Below are positions 29,453 to 41,497 of a stretch of DNA of 64,000 nt, in pieces. The notes beneath the pieces were generated by a model. That model was not told the DNA's origin and did no database searches. It was given only the letters and a program-made list of their open reading frames with translations. Made by a program: the position numbers and the translations under genes. The number at the start of each line of letters is the position of its first letter. The first letter of the stretch is position 1. This DNA comes from Pseudomonas rhizoryzae (GTDB lineage: Bacteria; Pseudomonadota; Gammaproteobacteria; Pseudomonadales; Pseudomonadaceae), in the NCBI RefSeq assembly GCF_005250615.1, contig NZ_SULM01000007.1, positions 1 through 64,000 of the forward strand, in the 5' to 3' direction.

Positions 29453-31117
29453 ATGGAGTACTATCAACAGCCTCTCGATGTGACCCAGCTCGCCTCCTGG
29501 AAAGCGCTGCAGGATCACCGCAAGGCCATGCAGAACTTCCGTATGCGCGATGCCTTCGCCGCCGATCCGCAGCGCTTCAAGCATTTCTCCCTGAGCACCA
29601 GCGGTCTGTTCCTCGACTACTCCAAGAACCTCATCACCGAGCAGACCCGTGAGCTGCTGGTAAATCTGGCCCGTGAAGCGGGTCTCGAAGGGGCCATCCA
29701 CACCCTGTTCAGTGGCGCCTACGTCAACTCGTCCGAGCATCGTCCGGCCCTGCACACCGCACTGCGCCGTCCGGTGGGCGACAGCGTGCAGATCGATGGC
29801 CAGGACATCATGCCCGAGGTACACCGGGTCCTGAACCAGATGACCGAGCTGGTCACCCGCATCCATAACGGCCTCTGGCGCGGCTACACCGAGAAGCCCA
29901 TCACCGACGTGGTCAACATCGGCATCGGTGGCTCCTTCCTCGGTCCGCAACTGGTGTCCGAGGCGCTGGTGCCCTTCACCCAGCGCGGCGTGCGTTGCCA
30001 TTACCTGGCCAACATCGACGGCAGCGAATTCCGCGAGGTGACCTCCAAGCTGGCCGCCGACACCACCCTGTTCATCGTCTCCTCCAAGTCCTTCGGCACC
30101 CTGGAGACCCTGAAGAACGCCCAGGCCGCGCGCGCCTGGTGCCTGGCCCAGGGCTGCCCGGAGCCGGAGCTGCACAAGCACTTCATCGCCGTCTCCAGCA
30201 ACGTCAAGATGGCGGTGGAATTCGGCATCGCCGAAGAGAACATCTTCCCCATGTGGGATTGGGTCGGCGGGCGCTATTCACTGTGGTCGGCCATCGGTCT
30301 GCCCATCGCCCTGGCCATCGGCATGTCCAACTTCAAGGACCTGCTGGCCGGCGCCTACGCCATGGACCAGCACTTCACCAGCGCCCCCTTCGAAGAGAAC
30401 ATGCCGGTGCTACTGGGCCTGCTCGGGGTCTGGTACGGCAACTTCTGGGGTGCCACCAGCCACGCGATCCTGCCCTACGACCACCACCTGCGTAACTTCG
30501 TGAAGCACCTGCAGCAGTTGGACATGGAGTCCAACGGCAAGAGCGTGCGCCAGGACGGCTCGCCGGTGAGTCTGGAGACCGGCCCGGTAATCTGGGGCGG
30601 CGTCGGCTGCAACGGTCAGCACGCCTACCACCAGTTGCTGCACCAGGGCACCCAGCTGATCCCCGGCGACTTCATCGTGCCGGTGGTGAGCCATAACCCG
30701 GTGGCCGATCACCAGCAGTGGCTCTATGCCAACTGCCTGTCGCAGAGCCAGGCGCTGATGCTGGGCAAGACCCGCGAGGAAGCCGAGGCCGAGCTGCGCG
30801 AGAAGGGCATGGGCGACGCCGAGATCGCCAAGCTGGCGCCGCACAAGGTGATCCCGGGCAACCGCCCGAGCAACACCCTGGTGCTGGAACGCATCTCGCC
30901 GCGGCGCCTGGGTGCGCTGGTGGCCCTGTACGAGCACAAGGTGTTCGTGCAGAGCGTCATCTGGGGCATCAACTGCTTCGACCAGTGGGGTGTGGAGTTG
31001 GGCAAGGAGCTGGGCAAGGACGTCTACCAGCACATCATCGGTCGCGCCGACGGCAAGGCCGACGATGGTTCCACCCAGGGGCTGATTGATTACTTCCGCG
31101 GTCGCCACCGCGGCTGA
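29453..31117 (+). CDS. pgi: Glucose-6-phosphate isomerase
   Basis: Interconverts glucose 6-phosphate and fructose 6-phosphate. At 554 residues it is the full-length bacterial/eukaryotic type. Signatures include [44 protein letters not shown] (catalytic region), and [13 protein letters not shown] near the C-terminus. The ATG at 29453 (AAGGA 11 bases upstream) is chosen over an in-frame ATG at 29408. Pseudomonads lack phosphofructokinase, so Pgi here mainly serves gluconeogenesis and the EDEMP cycle (established knowledge). Confidence 0.95.
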   Translation: MEYYQQPLDVTQLASWKALQDHRKAMQNFRMRDAFAADPQRFKHFSLSTSGLFLDYSKNLITEQTRELLVNLAREAGLEGAIHTLFSGAYVNSSEHRPALHTALRRPVGDSVQIDGQDIMPEVHRVLNQMTELVTRIHNGLWRGYTEKPITDVVNIGIGGSFLGPQLVSEALVPFTQRGVRCHYLANIDGSEFREVTSKLAADTTLFIVSSKSFGTLETLKNAQAARAWCLAQGCPEPELHKHFIAVSSNVKMAVEFGIAEENIFPMWDWVGGRYSLWSAIGLPIALAIGMSNFKDLLAGAYAMDQHFTSAPFEENMPVLLGLLGVWYGNFWGATSHAILPYDHHLRNFVKHLQQLDMESNGKSVRQDGSPVSLETGPVIWGGVGCNGQHAYHQLLHQGTQLIPGDFIVPVVSHNPVADHQQWLYANCLSQSQALMLGKTREEAEAELREKGMGDAEIAKLAPHKVIPGNRPSNTLVLERISPRRLGALVALYEHKVFVQSVIWGINCFDQWGVELGKELGKDVYQHIIGRADGKADDGSTQGLIDYFRGRHRG

Positions 31118-31134
31118 TCGCCGTTCTCGCCCCC

Positions 31135-31161
31135 AAAAGCGCCGCTCTGCGGCGCTTTTTT
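31135..31161 (+). terminator. Rho-independent terminator after pgi
   Basis: A 7-bp stem GCGCCGC/GCGGCGC (31139-31145 with 31149-31155), flanked by four As on the left and six Ts on the right. Confidence 0.9.
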
Positions 31162-31242
31162 CGTTTTGTTGCCCGACTGAACCCCGCTTCGGCTTTCACG
31201 GCCTAAACTGGTGAGCACAACAACACCAAGAAGGAGCCGGCC

Positions 31243-33186
<1,944 letters not shown>

Positions 33187-33199
33187 ATCCGGGCTCATG

Positions 33200-33226
33200 A
33201 AAAAGCCCCGCTGAGCGGGGCTTTTT
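33200..33226. terminator. Bidirectional terminator between acs and the four-helix-bundle gene
   Basis: A perfect 12-bp stem (33200-33211 with 33215-33226) with A5 on one side and T5 on the other. It can stop transcription of acs from the left and of the minus-strand gene from the right. Confidence 0.92.
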
Positions 33227-33239
33227 CTTACCGATCGCC

Positions 33240-33692
33240 TTAGTGGGCGGCCTGCATGCGATGCTTGAGATCACGCATGCGATCATGGGTCGCCCTGGCC
33301 TTTTCCAGCTGGCTGCGCAGAGTGGTCTGGGCATCCGGCGTCACGTGTTCGTTCACGGCGCGTTCCAGCGCGTGCAGCAGGCGGTCTTCCTGCTCTTCCA
33401 ATTCGCTGACGTAGGTGACTTCTTCCTTCTCCTTGCTGGCGAAGGAGGTTTTGACGTCGGTGTAGTACTTGCGGAAGCTGCCGGCAAAGGTGCCTTGCTC
33501 GGCAGGCTTCTCGCCCGCAGCCTTTACCTGGCTGCTCAACGAGCTGATGATTTCCGCCTTGCTCTGGGCGATTTCGGTGAACAGCGCCTTCAGCTCGGGG
33601 TTCTTCACTTCGGTGAGGGCGTGTTCATAGAAATTCTTGCCATCACGGGCGATCTCGATCAGATCGTTGAGGGTTTCGGTCGTGTCGGTCAT
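33240..33692 (-). CDS. PA2169-family four-helix-bundle protein (DUF2383)
   Basis: A 150-residue, highly charged, all-helical cytoplasmic protein. The ferritin-like/DUF2383 pattern covers the N-terminal two thirds (LNDLIEIARDGKNFYEHALTEV, then ELKALFTEIAQSKAEIISSL). Family members are induced by stress; no catalytic residues are evident. The ATG at 33692 follows CGGAGA. It lies 58 bases downstream of the BON-domain gene, so the two may form a stress operon. Confidence 0.82.
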   Translation of the reverse strand: MTDTTETLNDLIEIARDGKNFYEHALTEVKNPELKALFTEIAQSKAEIISSLSSQVKAAGEKPAEQGTFAGSFRKYYTDVKTSFASKEKEEVTYVSELEEQEDRLLHALERAVNEHVTPDAQTTLRSQLEKARATHDRMRDLKHRMQAAH

Positions 33693-33714
33693 CAGAGTTC
33701 TCCGGGGTGAAGGG

Positions 33715-33741
33715 CGATGGCAGCGACTGGCGCTGCCATCG
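33715..33741 (-). other. Strong hairpin between the BON gene and the DUF2383 gene
   Basis: An 11-bp perfect stem CGATGGCAGCG/CGCTGCCATCG with a 5-base loop. There is no T tract on the minus strand, so it may be an mRNA-stabilising or processing element rather than a terminator. Confidence 0.55.
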
Positions 33742-33750
33742 TGCTCAGGG

Positions 33751-34110
33751 TTACTGAGCCGCTTTCAGAGCATCGGCCGAGACGGCCTTGACGCCCTTGA
33801 TGGCCTTGGCCTCTTTGATGGCCAGGTCGCGCTGGGCCTCGGTGGCCACGGTGCCGGACAGGGAGACGACGCCCTTGTTGGTCTCGACCTTGATGGCGGT
33901 GCCCTTGATGTGTTCGTCAGCCAGGAAGGACGCCTTCACCTTGCTGGTGATCCAGGTGTCGGACGCGGCTTCTTCGGTCTTGGCCATGGTGTCGTTGGCG
34001 GCCAGGGTCATGTTCTGGCTGGTGGCCGCGAAGGCGCCGCCGGCCAGCGGCAGGCTCAGTACGGAAGCGGTGACGGCAGCGAGGGCAAAGGTACCGAAAG
34101 TCTTTTTCAT
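33751..34110 (-). CDS. BON-domain periplasmic protein (OsmY-like)
   Basis: A 119-residue exported protein. The signal peptide (about 1-28) ends GGAFA-ATSQ. One BON domain covers about 48-115: SDTWITSKVKASFLADEHIK, then VETNKGVVSLSGTVATEAQRDLAI and GVKAVSADALK. OsmY-type BON proteins are periplasmic chaperones induced by osmotic or stationary-phase stress. A CTACATAA sequence on the minus strand near 34170-34177 resembles an RpoS -10 element and would fit. Confidence 0.85.
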   Translation of the reverse strand: MKKTFGTFALAAVTASVLSLPLAGGAFAATSQNMTLAANDTMAKTEEAASDTWITSKVKASFLADEHIKGTAIKVETNKGVVSLSGTVATEAQRDLAIKEAKAIKGVKAVSADALKAAQ

Positions 34111-34480
34111 GAGATGACTCCTGTTTTCCTTGGTTGTACTGCGCCTAAGTCCTGGCAGCAGCGACTTTTATGTAGAGCGCAGCGCTCGCGCCGAATTCCA
34201 GAGCTTTTTAAATTCATTAAAAATCAATTACTTAAACTAAAATACCGGGCATGCGTAGCGGGCAAAATGCAATCTTCCGGCAAAAATGCTGGCAAATTGC
34301 ACGAAGTCAGACAACAACACTGCCAGCCTCTGGAGCGGTGCTTTCACTGTTGCGGTGGCCCTCTCGCCGACGATGAGATTCCGTACTTTTCTCGCAGGTG
34401 AAACCAGAACTGCCGCACGTTTGGCGGGTCAATGCTGGATTGAACCCGACACCCAAGCTCGGGGCCCTTGAGGATCCGGG
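34111..34480. other. Intergenic region upstream of the BON gene and the GGDEF/EAL gene
   Basis: 370 bases with no credible ORF. It holds a locally AT-rich stretch (about 34195-34260), unusual in this GC-rich chromosome, and the divergent upstream regions. An RpoS-like -10 (CTACATAA, minus strand, about 34170-34177) faces the BON gene. I could not identify the promoter of the GGDEF/EAL gene. Confidence 0.5.
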
Positions 34481-37400
34481 ATGCGGCTTCCCTCACCTGC
34501 GCGCATTGCCCTGATATATCTGTTACTGAGCGCCCTTTGGGTGATCGGCAGCGACGCGCTATTGCAGGCGCTGGTTGGCGAGTCCGCCAGCCACTATCCC
34601 TGGCAGACCTTCAAGGGACTCGGCTTCGTCAGTCTGGTGGCGCTGGTCCTGTATGGCCTGATGCGGCGGCAGCTCAAGCACCGCGAAGACGTCATCAAAG
34701 CCCTGCAGGCACAACGCGCGACCCAGGATTTCGTCCAGCGGCTGACCAACACCGGTGACTGGCAATTGCTCTCCGATGGCCGCCTGCTCTGTTCCGAGCG
34801 CACGCTGGTGATGCTGCGCCAGCCCAACACCGGCGAGCCGCTGGAAGTCGCCACCATCGCCTCCTGCGCCCGGGCCGACGATCGCGACCATGTACGCAGC
34901 ATGCTCGAGCGCCTGCAGCATATGCAGGGACCCTTGAATTTTTCGGCCCATTTCGACGATGGCGCGGGCAGCTGGCGTTGGCTCAACTGGCAGAGCGATT
35001 TCGACGAAGCCGGCATCACCCGCGGGGCCCTGGTCGACATCACCAGCCACAAGCTCGCCGAGCAGGCCCTGCAGGACAGCCAGCGGCGTTATCGCGAGTT
35101 GGTCCAGCATCTGCCGCTGGTGGTATTCGCCAGCGATCACCGTGGCCGTTGGAAATTCCTCAATCCGGCCTGGGAAAATCTGACCGGACAATCCCCGACC
35201 CAGTCGCTCAACCAGCCGTTGGATCAGGCCTTCCATCCACAGGACGGCGCCAAGCTGCGCCAATTGGTGGCGGACTTCGCCGCCGGCCAGCGGCTGCACT
35301 GGAGTGGCGTGGTCCGTTTGCGGCTGTCGGTGGAGAGCCATCGCTGGATGCAGATGGAATTGCGCGCAGGTCTGGACGGCGAGATCCAGGGCACCCTGAC
35401 CGACATCCACCACGACTACCAGGCGCAACAGCTGCAGCAGGCCCGTAGCGACGTGCTCGACGACCTGCTCAGCGGCCTGCCCTTGGCGGAAATCCAGCTG
35501 GGCATCGCCCAACGGCTGGAACGCATCTATCCCGAGATGCGTGTGGCTCTGCTGCTGGACGACCAGGGCGAGCACCTGCGGGTGGCGGCCGCGCCCAGCC
35601 TGCCGCCCGCCTTCCAGGCCGCCTTGGAAAGCGTGCCCCGTCAGCGACACGACCAGGGCTGCTGCACCGCGGTCACCACCCGGGCGCCGGTATTCACCGT
35701 CGATATCGAACTGGACCCGGCCTGGCAGCCGCTACTGCACGCCGCCCTCGCGGCTGGTATTCGCGGTGCCTGGGCCTTACCCCTGCAGGATGAACAGCAG
35801 CGCGCCGTCGGCGCCCTGGGGATCTACTACGGCGAGGCGCGCCTGCCCGAGGCCGAGACCCAGGCGCTGATCACCGAATTCACCCGCCTGGCGGTGCTGG
35901 CCATCCGGCAACAGCGCGTCGTCCAGGCTCAGCGCGCCAGCGAGGCGCGCTATCGGGGCATCTTCGAGCAAGCCTACACCGGCATCATGCTCAGCGACCT
36001 GGATGGGCACTGGCTCAGCGCCAACCATCACTTCTGCCAGATGCTCGGCTATTCACAACCGGAATTGCTGCAGCGCGATACGGCCTCGGTCACCCATCCG
36101 GACGAGCGCGACCTGGGCGCCGCCCTGAGGCAGCAACTGGTCGACACCGGCCAGGACCGCTTTACCCTGGAAAAACGCTATCTGCACCGCAACGGCCAGT
36201 CGGTCTGGGCCAATGTCACCACCCGCCTGATTCGCGACGACCAAGGCGTGCCGCTGTACTTCATCAGTACCGCCCAGGACATCACCCTGCGCAAGCAGCA
36301 GGAAGAAAGCCTGCGCCAGGCCGCGGCCATGTTCCAGAACAGCCGCGATGGCCTGCTGCTGCTGGACGAACGCCGCTGGATCCTGGCGGTGAATCCGGCC
36401 TTCGCCCGACTGCTGGGTACCCAGGAAGCGACCCTGCTCGGCCAGCGCCTGGGTCTGCCCGGTGGTGGGCGGCAGGATCAGCGCTTCTATCGTGAGCTGT
36501 GGCGTACGGTCCGCCGCGAAGGACGCTGGGAAGGCGAACTGCTGTGGCCGCGGGTCGATGGCAACACCTTCCCCGCCTGGACCACCATCGACACCCTCTA
36601 CCCGCAGGATCGCCGCCAGTACACCGTGACGGTCAGCGATACCACCCGCCTGCGGGAAAGCGAAGCGCGCCTGAGCCACCTGGCCCATCACGATCCGTTG
36701 ACCGACCTGCCCAACCGGCTATTGGCCCGCACTCACCTCGAACACGCTTTGGCCTTGGCCGAACCCCAGGAATATCTGGTGGCGGTGCTGATCCTCGATT
36801 TCGACCACTTCCGCACCGTCAACGAAGGCCATGGCCATGCCCTGGGCGACGAGTTGCTGGTGGAGTTTTCCGCCCGCCTGCGTGCCCTGCTCAGCGAAGA
36901 CATCACCCTGGCGCGCATCGGTGGTGACGAGTACCTGATCATCGTCGAGCGTATCGACCGCCCGGAATTCGCCGCCCAGATCGCCCAGGCGATGCTCGCC
37001 AAGCTCGAACAACCCTTTCATCTCGCTGACCATGACATCTATCTCAGCGCCAGCATCGGCATCAGCCTCTATCCCGACGACGGCACCAGCGCCGATGAAC
37101 TCATCCGCAATGCCGACACGGCCATGCACCAGGCCAAGGACCAGGGGCGCGATACGTTCCGCTTCTATACCCAGGCGCTCACCGAGCAATCGCGGCGGCG
37201 CCTGAATCTCGAATCGCGCCTACGCACGGCGCTCAAGCGTGGCGACTTCGTGCTGCACTACCAGCCACTGATGAGCGTGAGCACGGCGCAGACGATCGGC
37301 GTGGAAGCCCTGGTCCGCTGGCAGGACCCGGAACTGGGCCTGATCCCACCCAACGAATTCATTCCCCTGGCCGAGGAAACCGGGCTGATCGTGCCCCTGG

Positions 37401-37987
37401 GCGACTGGATCATCGAGACCGCCTGCCAACAGATGCACAACTGGCTCGCCCTCGGACTGGAACTCCATACCCTGGCCATCAACATCTCGCCGCGGCAATT
37501 CGCCAAGCGCGATCTGGCCAGCACCATCTCCCGCGCCCTGGCCCGCAGCCGGTTGCCGGCCGAACACCTGGAGCTGGAGATCACCGAAGGCACCCTGATG
37601 AGCAATGTCGAAGAGGCACTGATGTCGCTGGCCACCCTCAAGACCCTGGGCGTGCGCATCGCGGTGGACGACTTCGGTACCGGTTATTCCTCGCTGGCCT
37701 ACCTGCGCCGCTTTCCGCTGGACAAGCTCAAGATCGACCAGAGCTTCATGCACGAATTGCGCAGCGATAGCGGGACCCACAGCAGCCAGGCGATCGCCGC
37801 GGCCATCGTCGCCCTGGGCCAGGGCCTGGATCTGGACGTCCTCGCCGAAGGGGTGGAAACCACCGAGCAGTGGGACATCCTGCGCAAGCTGGGCTGCCAA
37901 CAGTGCCAGGGTTTCCTGTTCAGTACCCCACTGCCGCCGCAGGAGTTCGAGGCCTGGTACGCCGAACGACAGCGGGAGCGCGCCTAG
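34481..37987 (+). CDS. Membrane PAS/GAF/GGDEF/EAL protein (c-di-GMP turnover)
   Basis: A 1168-residue signalling protein. Two membrane helices (about 9-27 and 43-60) are followed by PAS (about 200-310), GAF (about 320-480), two more PAS (about 485-610 and 615-735), GGDEF and EAL domains. The diguanylate cyclase site is G814-G-D-E-Y818, which retains the GGDE core. The EAL domain has E942-A-L944 with VRW and D1063-D1064-FGTGYSS, so it appears catalytically competent. No RxxD inhibitory site lies five residues before GGDEY. The net direction, c-di-GMP synthesis or breakdown, cannot be read from sequence. No neighbour explains its signal. Confidence 0.9.
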   Translation: MRLPSPARIALIYLLLSALWVIGSDALLQALVGESASHYPWQTFKGLGFVSLVALVLYGLMRRQLKHREDVIKALQAQRATQDFVQRLTNTGDWQLLSDGRLLCSERTLVMLRQPNTGEPLEVATIASCARADDRDHVRSMLERLQHMQGPLNFSAHFDDGAGSWRWLNWQSDFDEAGITRGALVDITSHKLAEQALQDSQRRYRELVQHLPLVVFASDHRGRWKFLNPAWENLTGQSPTQSLNQPLDQAFHPQDGAKLRQLVADFAAGQRLHWSGVVRLRLSVESHRWMQMELRAGLDGEIQGTLTDIHHDYQAQQLQQARSDVLDDLLSGLPLAEIQLGIAQRLERIYPEMRVALLLDDQGEHLRVAAAPSLPPAFQAALESVPRQRHDQGCCTAVTTRAPVFTVDIELDPAWQPLLHAALAAGIRGAWALPLQDEQQRAVGALGIYYGEARLPEAETQALITEFTRLAVLAIRQQRVVQAQRASEARYRGIFEQAYTGIMLSDLDGHWLSANHHFCQMLGYSQPELLQRDTASVTHPDERDLGAALRQQLVDTGQDRFTLEKRYLHRNGQSVWANVTTRLIRDDQGVPLYFISTAQDITLRKQQEESLRQAAAMFQNSRDGLLLLDERRWILAVNPAFARLLGTQEATLLGQRLGLPGGGRQDQRFYRELWRTVRREGRWEGELLWPRVDGNTFPAWTTIDTLYPQDRRQYTVTVSDTTRLRESEARLSHLAHHDPLTDLPNRLLARTHLEHALALAEPQEYLVAVLILDFDHFRTVNEGHGHALGDELLVEFSARLRALLSEDITLARIGGDEYLIIVERIDRPEFAAQIAQAMLAKLEQPFHLADHDIYLSASIGISLYPDDGTSADELIRNADTAMHQAKDQGRDTFRFYTQALTEQSRRRLNLESRLRTALKRGDFVLHYQPLMSVSTAQTIGVEALVRWQDPELGLIPPNEFIPLAEETGLIVPLGDWIIETACQQMHNWLALGLELHTLAINISPRQFAKRDLASTISRALARSRLPAEHLELEITEGTLMSNVEEALMSLATLKTLGVRIAVDDFGTGYSSLAYLRRFPLDKLKIDQSFMHELRSDSGTHSSQAIAAAIVALGQGLDLDVLAEGVETTEQWDILRKLGCQQCQGFLFSTPLPPQEFEAWYAERQRERA

Positions 37988-38073
37988 CACGGGCCGACGA
38001 ACGTAATCTTTCGGTAAGCAAAACAGCTCTAGAATCGGACCTCCACCTTTCGTCTGTTCCCGAGGGCATCAGC

Positions 38074-38265
38074 ATGAAGATCGTGGTCCGTCCGTTGCGC
38101 AAGTCCACTACCAGTGCCTGGCAAGTCTGTCTCGATAAGCAGGCCATCACCTTCCTCAACGAAGCCGACGCCCGCAGTTATGTGGCCACCTTGGAGGCGC
38201 GCATCGCCGCGCCGCATCCGCTGCCCATTCGCGACGCCATGCCTGCGGTAGCCACGCCGCTCTGA
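38074..38265 (+). CDS. Small conserved-looking hypothetical protein
   Basis: A 63-residue protein beginning MKIVVRPLRKSTTSAWQVCL and ending DAMPAVATPL. It has no membrane segment or signal peptide; the first 50 residues could form a small alpha/beta fold. The ATG at 38074 is preferred to a much longer frame from 37870 that overlaps the GGDEF/EAL gene. A -10-like TAGAAT lies about 40 bases upstream. I do not recognise a function; it could still be a chance ORF. Confidence 0.55.
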   Translation: MKIVVRPLRKSTTSAWQVCLDKQAITFLNEADARSYVATLEARIAAPHPLPIRDAMPAVATPL

Positions 38266-38460
38266 CACCCGCCTGTTTCTCTCCCAGGTGCAGCCCTGTT
38301 CTGGCCTAGCAGCCATGGATCAGGGCTTGCGCCCTGGCCTCCTTTAGCCATTCGTTTAGATAGCTGACTATTAATTATGTAACTTTTACGGCTTTCGCCC
38401 CATCCTAGTTCTGGGTCCCGCCTTCGCGGGGGTCTCGTTGTCTGATGGATCTGGAACGCC

Positions 38461-39720
38461 ATGCTCGAACTCGCCGCTGCCTTCATCTGCTTCACCTCCT
38501 TGCTCACCTATCTCAATTACCGCTTCGTCGGCCTGCCGCCCACCATCGGTGTCATGGTCATCGCACTGATCTTCTCGGTCGGCCTGCAAGGCCTCTCCTG
38601 GCTGGGTTTTCCCGACCTGGAACGGCACATCGGCGAACTGCTCGGGCAGGTCGACTTCAACGACCTGCTGATGAACTGGATGCTCGGCTTCCTGCTGTTC
38701 GCCGGCGCCCTGCACGTCAGCCTCAAGGATCTGCGCGACTACAAGTGGGCCATCGGCAGCCTGGCCACCTTCGGCGTGCTCGTTTCCACGGTGCTGATCG
38801 GCTACTTCACCTATTGGATCTTCGACTGGCTGGGCTGGCACGTCAGCCTGCTCTACTGCCTGATCTTCGGCGCCCTGATCTCGCCCACCGACCCCATCGC
38901 CGTGCTCGGCATCCTGCGCTCGGCCGGCGCGCCCAAGTCGCTGGAAACCACCATCGTCGGCGAGGCGCTGTTCAACGATGGCGTGGCCGTGGTGGTCTAT
39001 TCGGTGCTGCTGGGGGTGATCCAGCTGGGCGAGGCGCCCACCGTCCATGCGGCGCTCTGGCTGTTCCTCGAAGAGGCCGGCGGCGGCATCCTGTTCGGTC
39101 TGCTGATCGGCTTCGTCTGCTACTGGCTGATGCTCAGCATCGAGCAGCACCAGATCGAGGTGATGCTGTCCCTGGCGCTGGTCATCGGTGGCTCGACCCT
39201 GGCCAGCCACCTGCATGTCTCGGGTCCCATCGCCATGGTGGTGGCCGGCCTGATCATCGGCAACCTGGGCCGCACCAAGGCCATGAACAACTTCACCCGG
39301 CGCTACCTGGATGGCTTCTGGGAGCTGATCGACGAGATCCTCAACGCCCTGCTGTTCGCCCTGATCGGCATGGAACTGCTGGTGCTGCCGTTCACCTGGA
39401 CCCACCTGGGCGCCGCCCTGCTGGTGACCCTGGCGATCCTCTTCGCGCGCTGGATCAGCGTGGTCCCGGTGGTGCTGCTCAGCCCGCACTGGCGCAACAT
39501 GACCCGCGGCACCGCGCGCATCCTCACCTGGGGCGCCCTGCGCGGTGGCGTCTCGGTGGCCCTGGCGCTGAGCCTGCCGCCCGGGCCGGAGCGCAACCTG
39601 ATCCTGGCGCTGACCTACATCGTGGTACTGGTCTCCATCCTCGGTCAGGGTCTGACCATCGGCCGGGTGGTCAAGGGCGTCACCGGTGGCGCGCCGGTCG
39701 CCCCCAAGGACCCTCACTGA
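38461..39720 (+). CDS. nhaP: Na+/H+ antiporter, CPA1 family
   Basis: A 419-residue inner-membrane protein with about 11-12 helices. It has the CPA1 signatures: the ion-site region GALISPTDPIAVLGILRSAG, followed by EALFNDGVAVVVYSVLLGV (paired Asn-Asp), and ALRGGVSVALALSLP near 360-375. It exports Na+ (or K+) in exchange for H+. The ATG at 38461 gives a hydrophobic first helix. An overlapping frame on the same strand is a shadow. Confidence 0.9.
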   Translation: MLELAAAFICFTSLLTYLNYRFVGLPPTIGVMVIALIFSVGLQGLSWLGFPDLERHIGELLGQVDFNDLLMNWMLGFLLFAGALHVSLKDLRDYKWAIGSLATFGVLVSTVLIGYFTYWIFDWLGWHVSLLYCLIFGALISPTDPIAVLGILRSAGAPKSLETTIVGEALFNDGVAVVVYSVLLGVIQLGEAPTVHAALWLFLEEAGGGILFGLLIGFVCYWLMLSIEQHQIEVMLSLALVIGGSTLASHLHVSGPIAMVVAGLIIGNLGRTKAMNNFTRRYLDGFWELIDEILNALLFALIGMELLVLPFTWTHLGAALLVTLAILFARWISVVPVVLLSPHWRNMTRGTARILTWGALRGGVSVALALSLPPGPERNLILALTYIVVLVSILGQGLTIGRVVKGVTGGAPVAPKDPH

Positions 39721-39732
39721 GCCCCCGAAACG

Positions 39733-39760
39733 CAAGAACCCCGCCGTGGCGGGGTTCTTG
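39733..39760. terminator. Hairpin terminator between nhaP and speD
   Basis: A perfect 13-bp stem (39733-39745 with 39748-39760) with the core AACCCCGCC/GGCGGGGTT. T tracts are short on both strands. It separates two convergent genes and could serve both. Confidence 0.78.
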
Positions 39761-39774
39761 TCGTGGCGCAGTCT

Positions 39775-40569
39775 TCAGCGCGGCAGGTTGCGCCCGGAGA
39801 AGATCTCGCGCATCTCGTGCTTGAGACGCTGGGTGATCTGCTGGCGCTGTTCCGCCGAGAGGCTGCGGGAGGCGTCGCCGAACAGGTAGTTGTCCAGCTC
39901 GAACTCCTTGAGCAGCATCTTGGTGTGGAACAGGTTGTCCTGGTACACGTTCACGTCGGTCATCTGGTAGGCCGCGCGGGTGTCCTCGGACAGGTAGTTC
40001 TGGATCGAATTGATCTCGTGGTCGATGAAGTGCTTGCGCCCCTCGACGTCGCGGGTGAAGCCGCGCACCCGATAGTCCACGGTGACGATGTCCGAGTCGA
40101 ACTGGTGGATCAGGTAGTTCAGCGCCTTGAGCGGGGAGATCACGCCACAGGTGGAGACGTCGATGTCGACGCGGAAGGTGGCGATGCCGTCGTCCGGATG
40201 GATCTCCGGATAGGTGTGCACCGTGATGTGACTCTTGTCCAGATGGCCGAGGATGGTCTCGCGCAGCGGGCCGGGCGACTCCTCGATCTGGCTCTCGGTC
40301 GGCTCGACCGGTTGCTCGGAGATCAGGATGGTCACGCTGGCACCCTGGGGATCGTAGTCCTGGCGGGCGATGTTGAGGATGTTGGCCCCGATGATGTCGA
40401 CCACGTCGGTCAGGATCTGGGTCAGACGCTCGGCGTCGTATTCCTCGTCGATGTACTGGACATAGGCCTGTTGATCTTCCGACGTCTCGGCGTAGCAGAT
40501 GTCGTAGATATTGAAGCTCAAGGTCTTGGTCAGGTTGTTGAACCCATGGAGCCTGAGTTTGCTTTTCAC
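39775..40569 (-). CDS. speD: S-adenosylmethionine decarboxylase proenzyme
   Basis: Supplies aminopropyl groups for spermidine. The 264-residue protein is the long class 1A (E. coli-like) form. It self-cleaves to give a pyruvoyl group at Ser113 in [16 protein letters not shown]. The catalytic Cys is C141 in [17 protein letters not shown]. The start is GTG at 40569: it gives [20 protein letters not shown], the standard N-terminus, while the longer open frame to 40998 is unsupported. GGGAGC lies about 10 bases upstream. It precedes osmC and vfr as in P. aeruginosa. Confidence 0.94.
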   Translation of the reverse strand: MKSKLRLHGFNNLTKTLSFNIYDICYAETSEDQQAYVQYIDEEYDAERLTQILTDVVDIIGANILNIARQDYDPQGASVTILISEQPVEPTESQIEESPGPLRETILGHLDKSHITVHTYPEIHPDDGIATFRVDIDVSTCGVISPLKALNYLIHQFDSDIVTVDYRVRGFTRDVEGRKHFIDHEINSIQNYLSEDTRAAYQMTDVNVYQDNLFHTKMLLKEFELDNYLFGDASRSLSAEQRQQITQRLKHEMREIFSGRNLPR

Positions 40570-40716
40570 GGTGGTAAAGCTCCCGTCGTGCGGTCTCTGA
40601 CCGCGGTCCTGAATGCCCGTCAGTTGCGGATTGCGCAAGCTGCGTAGGGCGGCGAACACCTCTTCGCGATGGCGATTGGCTGTACTTGTCGGGGGCTTGC
40701 CCCTTAAGAGCGGCGC

Positions 40717-40722
40717 ATTATG
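40717..40722 (-). promoter_or_regulatory. Possible -10 of speD
   Basis: CATAAT on the minus strand followed by GCGCC, the same discriminator seen at the mrcB and rrn promoters. The -35 is poor. It would give a 5' leader of about 140 bases containing the palindrome GGGGCAAGCCCC (about 40692-40703). Confidence 0.4.
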
Positions 40723-40867
40723 CAGATCGGCAGCGGCTGGGGCCAGAGTCTGCCGGGCGCAGGTGATGAATTGATGTCGGCTGGGGACACGCCAATGGCG
40801 CTGGCACGGGCGCTGGGCCTTCCATCCGAGCTGGCGACGCCCGAACGGGCGTCGCGCGCAGGGCGAC

Positions 40868-41290
40868 TCAGGCGAGTTCGACGAGCTCGTAGCTGTGGCT
40901 GATCTCGACCCCGGCCCGGCCGAGCATGATCGACGCCGAGCAATACTTTTCCGCCGACAATTCGATGGCGCGCTTGACCTGGGCGTCCTTGAGGCCACGG
41001 CCCTTGACCACGAACTTCAGGTGGATCTTGGTGAATACCTTGGGCTCGGTCTCGGCGCGCTCGGCCTCGAGGAAGGCCTCGCAGCTCTCCACCGGCTGCC
41101 GCGCCTTGCGCAGGATGCTGACCACGTCGTAGCTCGCGCAGCCACCCAGGCCGATCAACACGGTTTCCATCGGGCGGACGCCGAGGTTGCGACCACCGCT
41201 TTCCGGCGGGCCATCCATGACTACCACATGGCCGCTGCCGGATTCACCGAGGAACATGGCCTCGCCGGCCCACTGAATACGCGCTTTCAT
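40868..41290 (-). CDS. OsmC family protein
   Basis: A 140-residue OsmC/Ohr-fold protein. The two redox cysteines expected for peroxidase activity are present: C51 in [16 protein letters not shown] and C117 in [12 protein letters not shown]. That supports thiol-dependent hydroperoxide reduction, though this YhfA-type subgroup is poorly characterised. It lies between speD and vfr, a conserved position in pseudomonads. It is divergent from vfr. Confidence 0.88.
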   Translation of the reverse strand: MKARIQWAGEAMFLGESGSGHVVVMDGPPESGGRNLGVRPMETVLIGLGGCASYDVVSILRKARQPVESCEAFLEAERAETEPKVFTKIHLKFVVKGRGLKDAQVKRAIELSAEKYCSASIMLGRAGVEISHSYELVELA

Positions 41291-41497
41291 CGATTTTGTC
41301 CTACTTAATATGCAAATGGTGATCAGCTTAACATGTTGGATGTCATAAACTGGCTGGCGGTGCGGGGTTATTCAGCTCGCATTTAAGCTACGCATGTTCT
41401 TATCCGGTCCTTGAATCGGAACCGGCGCAGCTTATGCATGTACCGGTTCGGACATCGGTGCCCCGACTCAGGTTAGCTTTCAACCTCAGGAATCAGC

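Noticed and set aside
40836-40853. Terminator for osmC (GACGCCCG/CGGGCGTC stem)
   Set aside because: The 8-bp stem is perfect, but no T tract follows on the minus strand, so I did not list it as a terminator.
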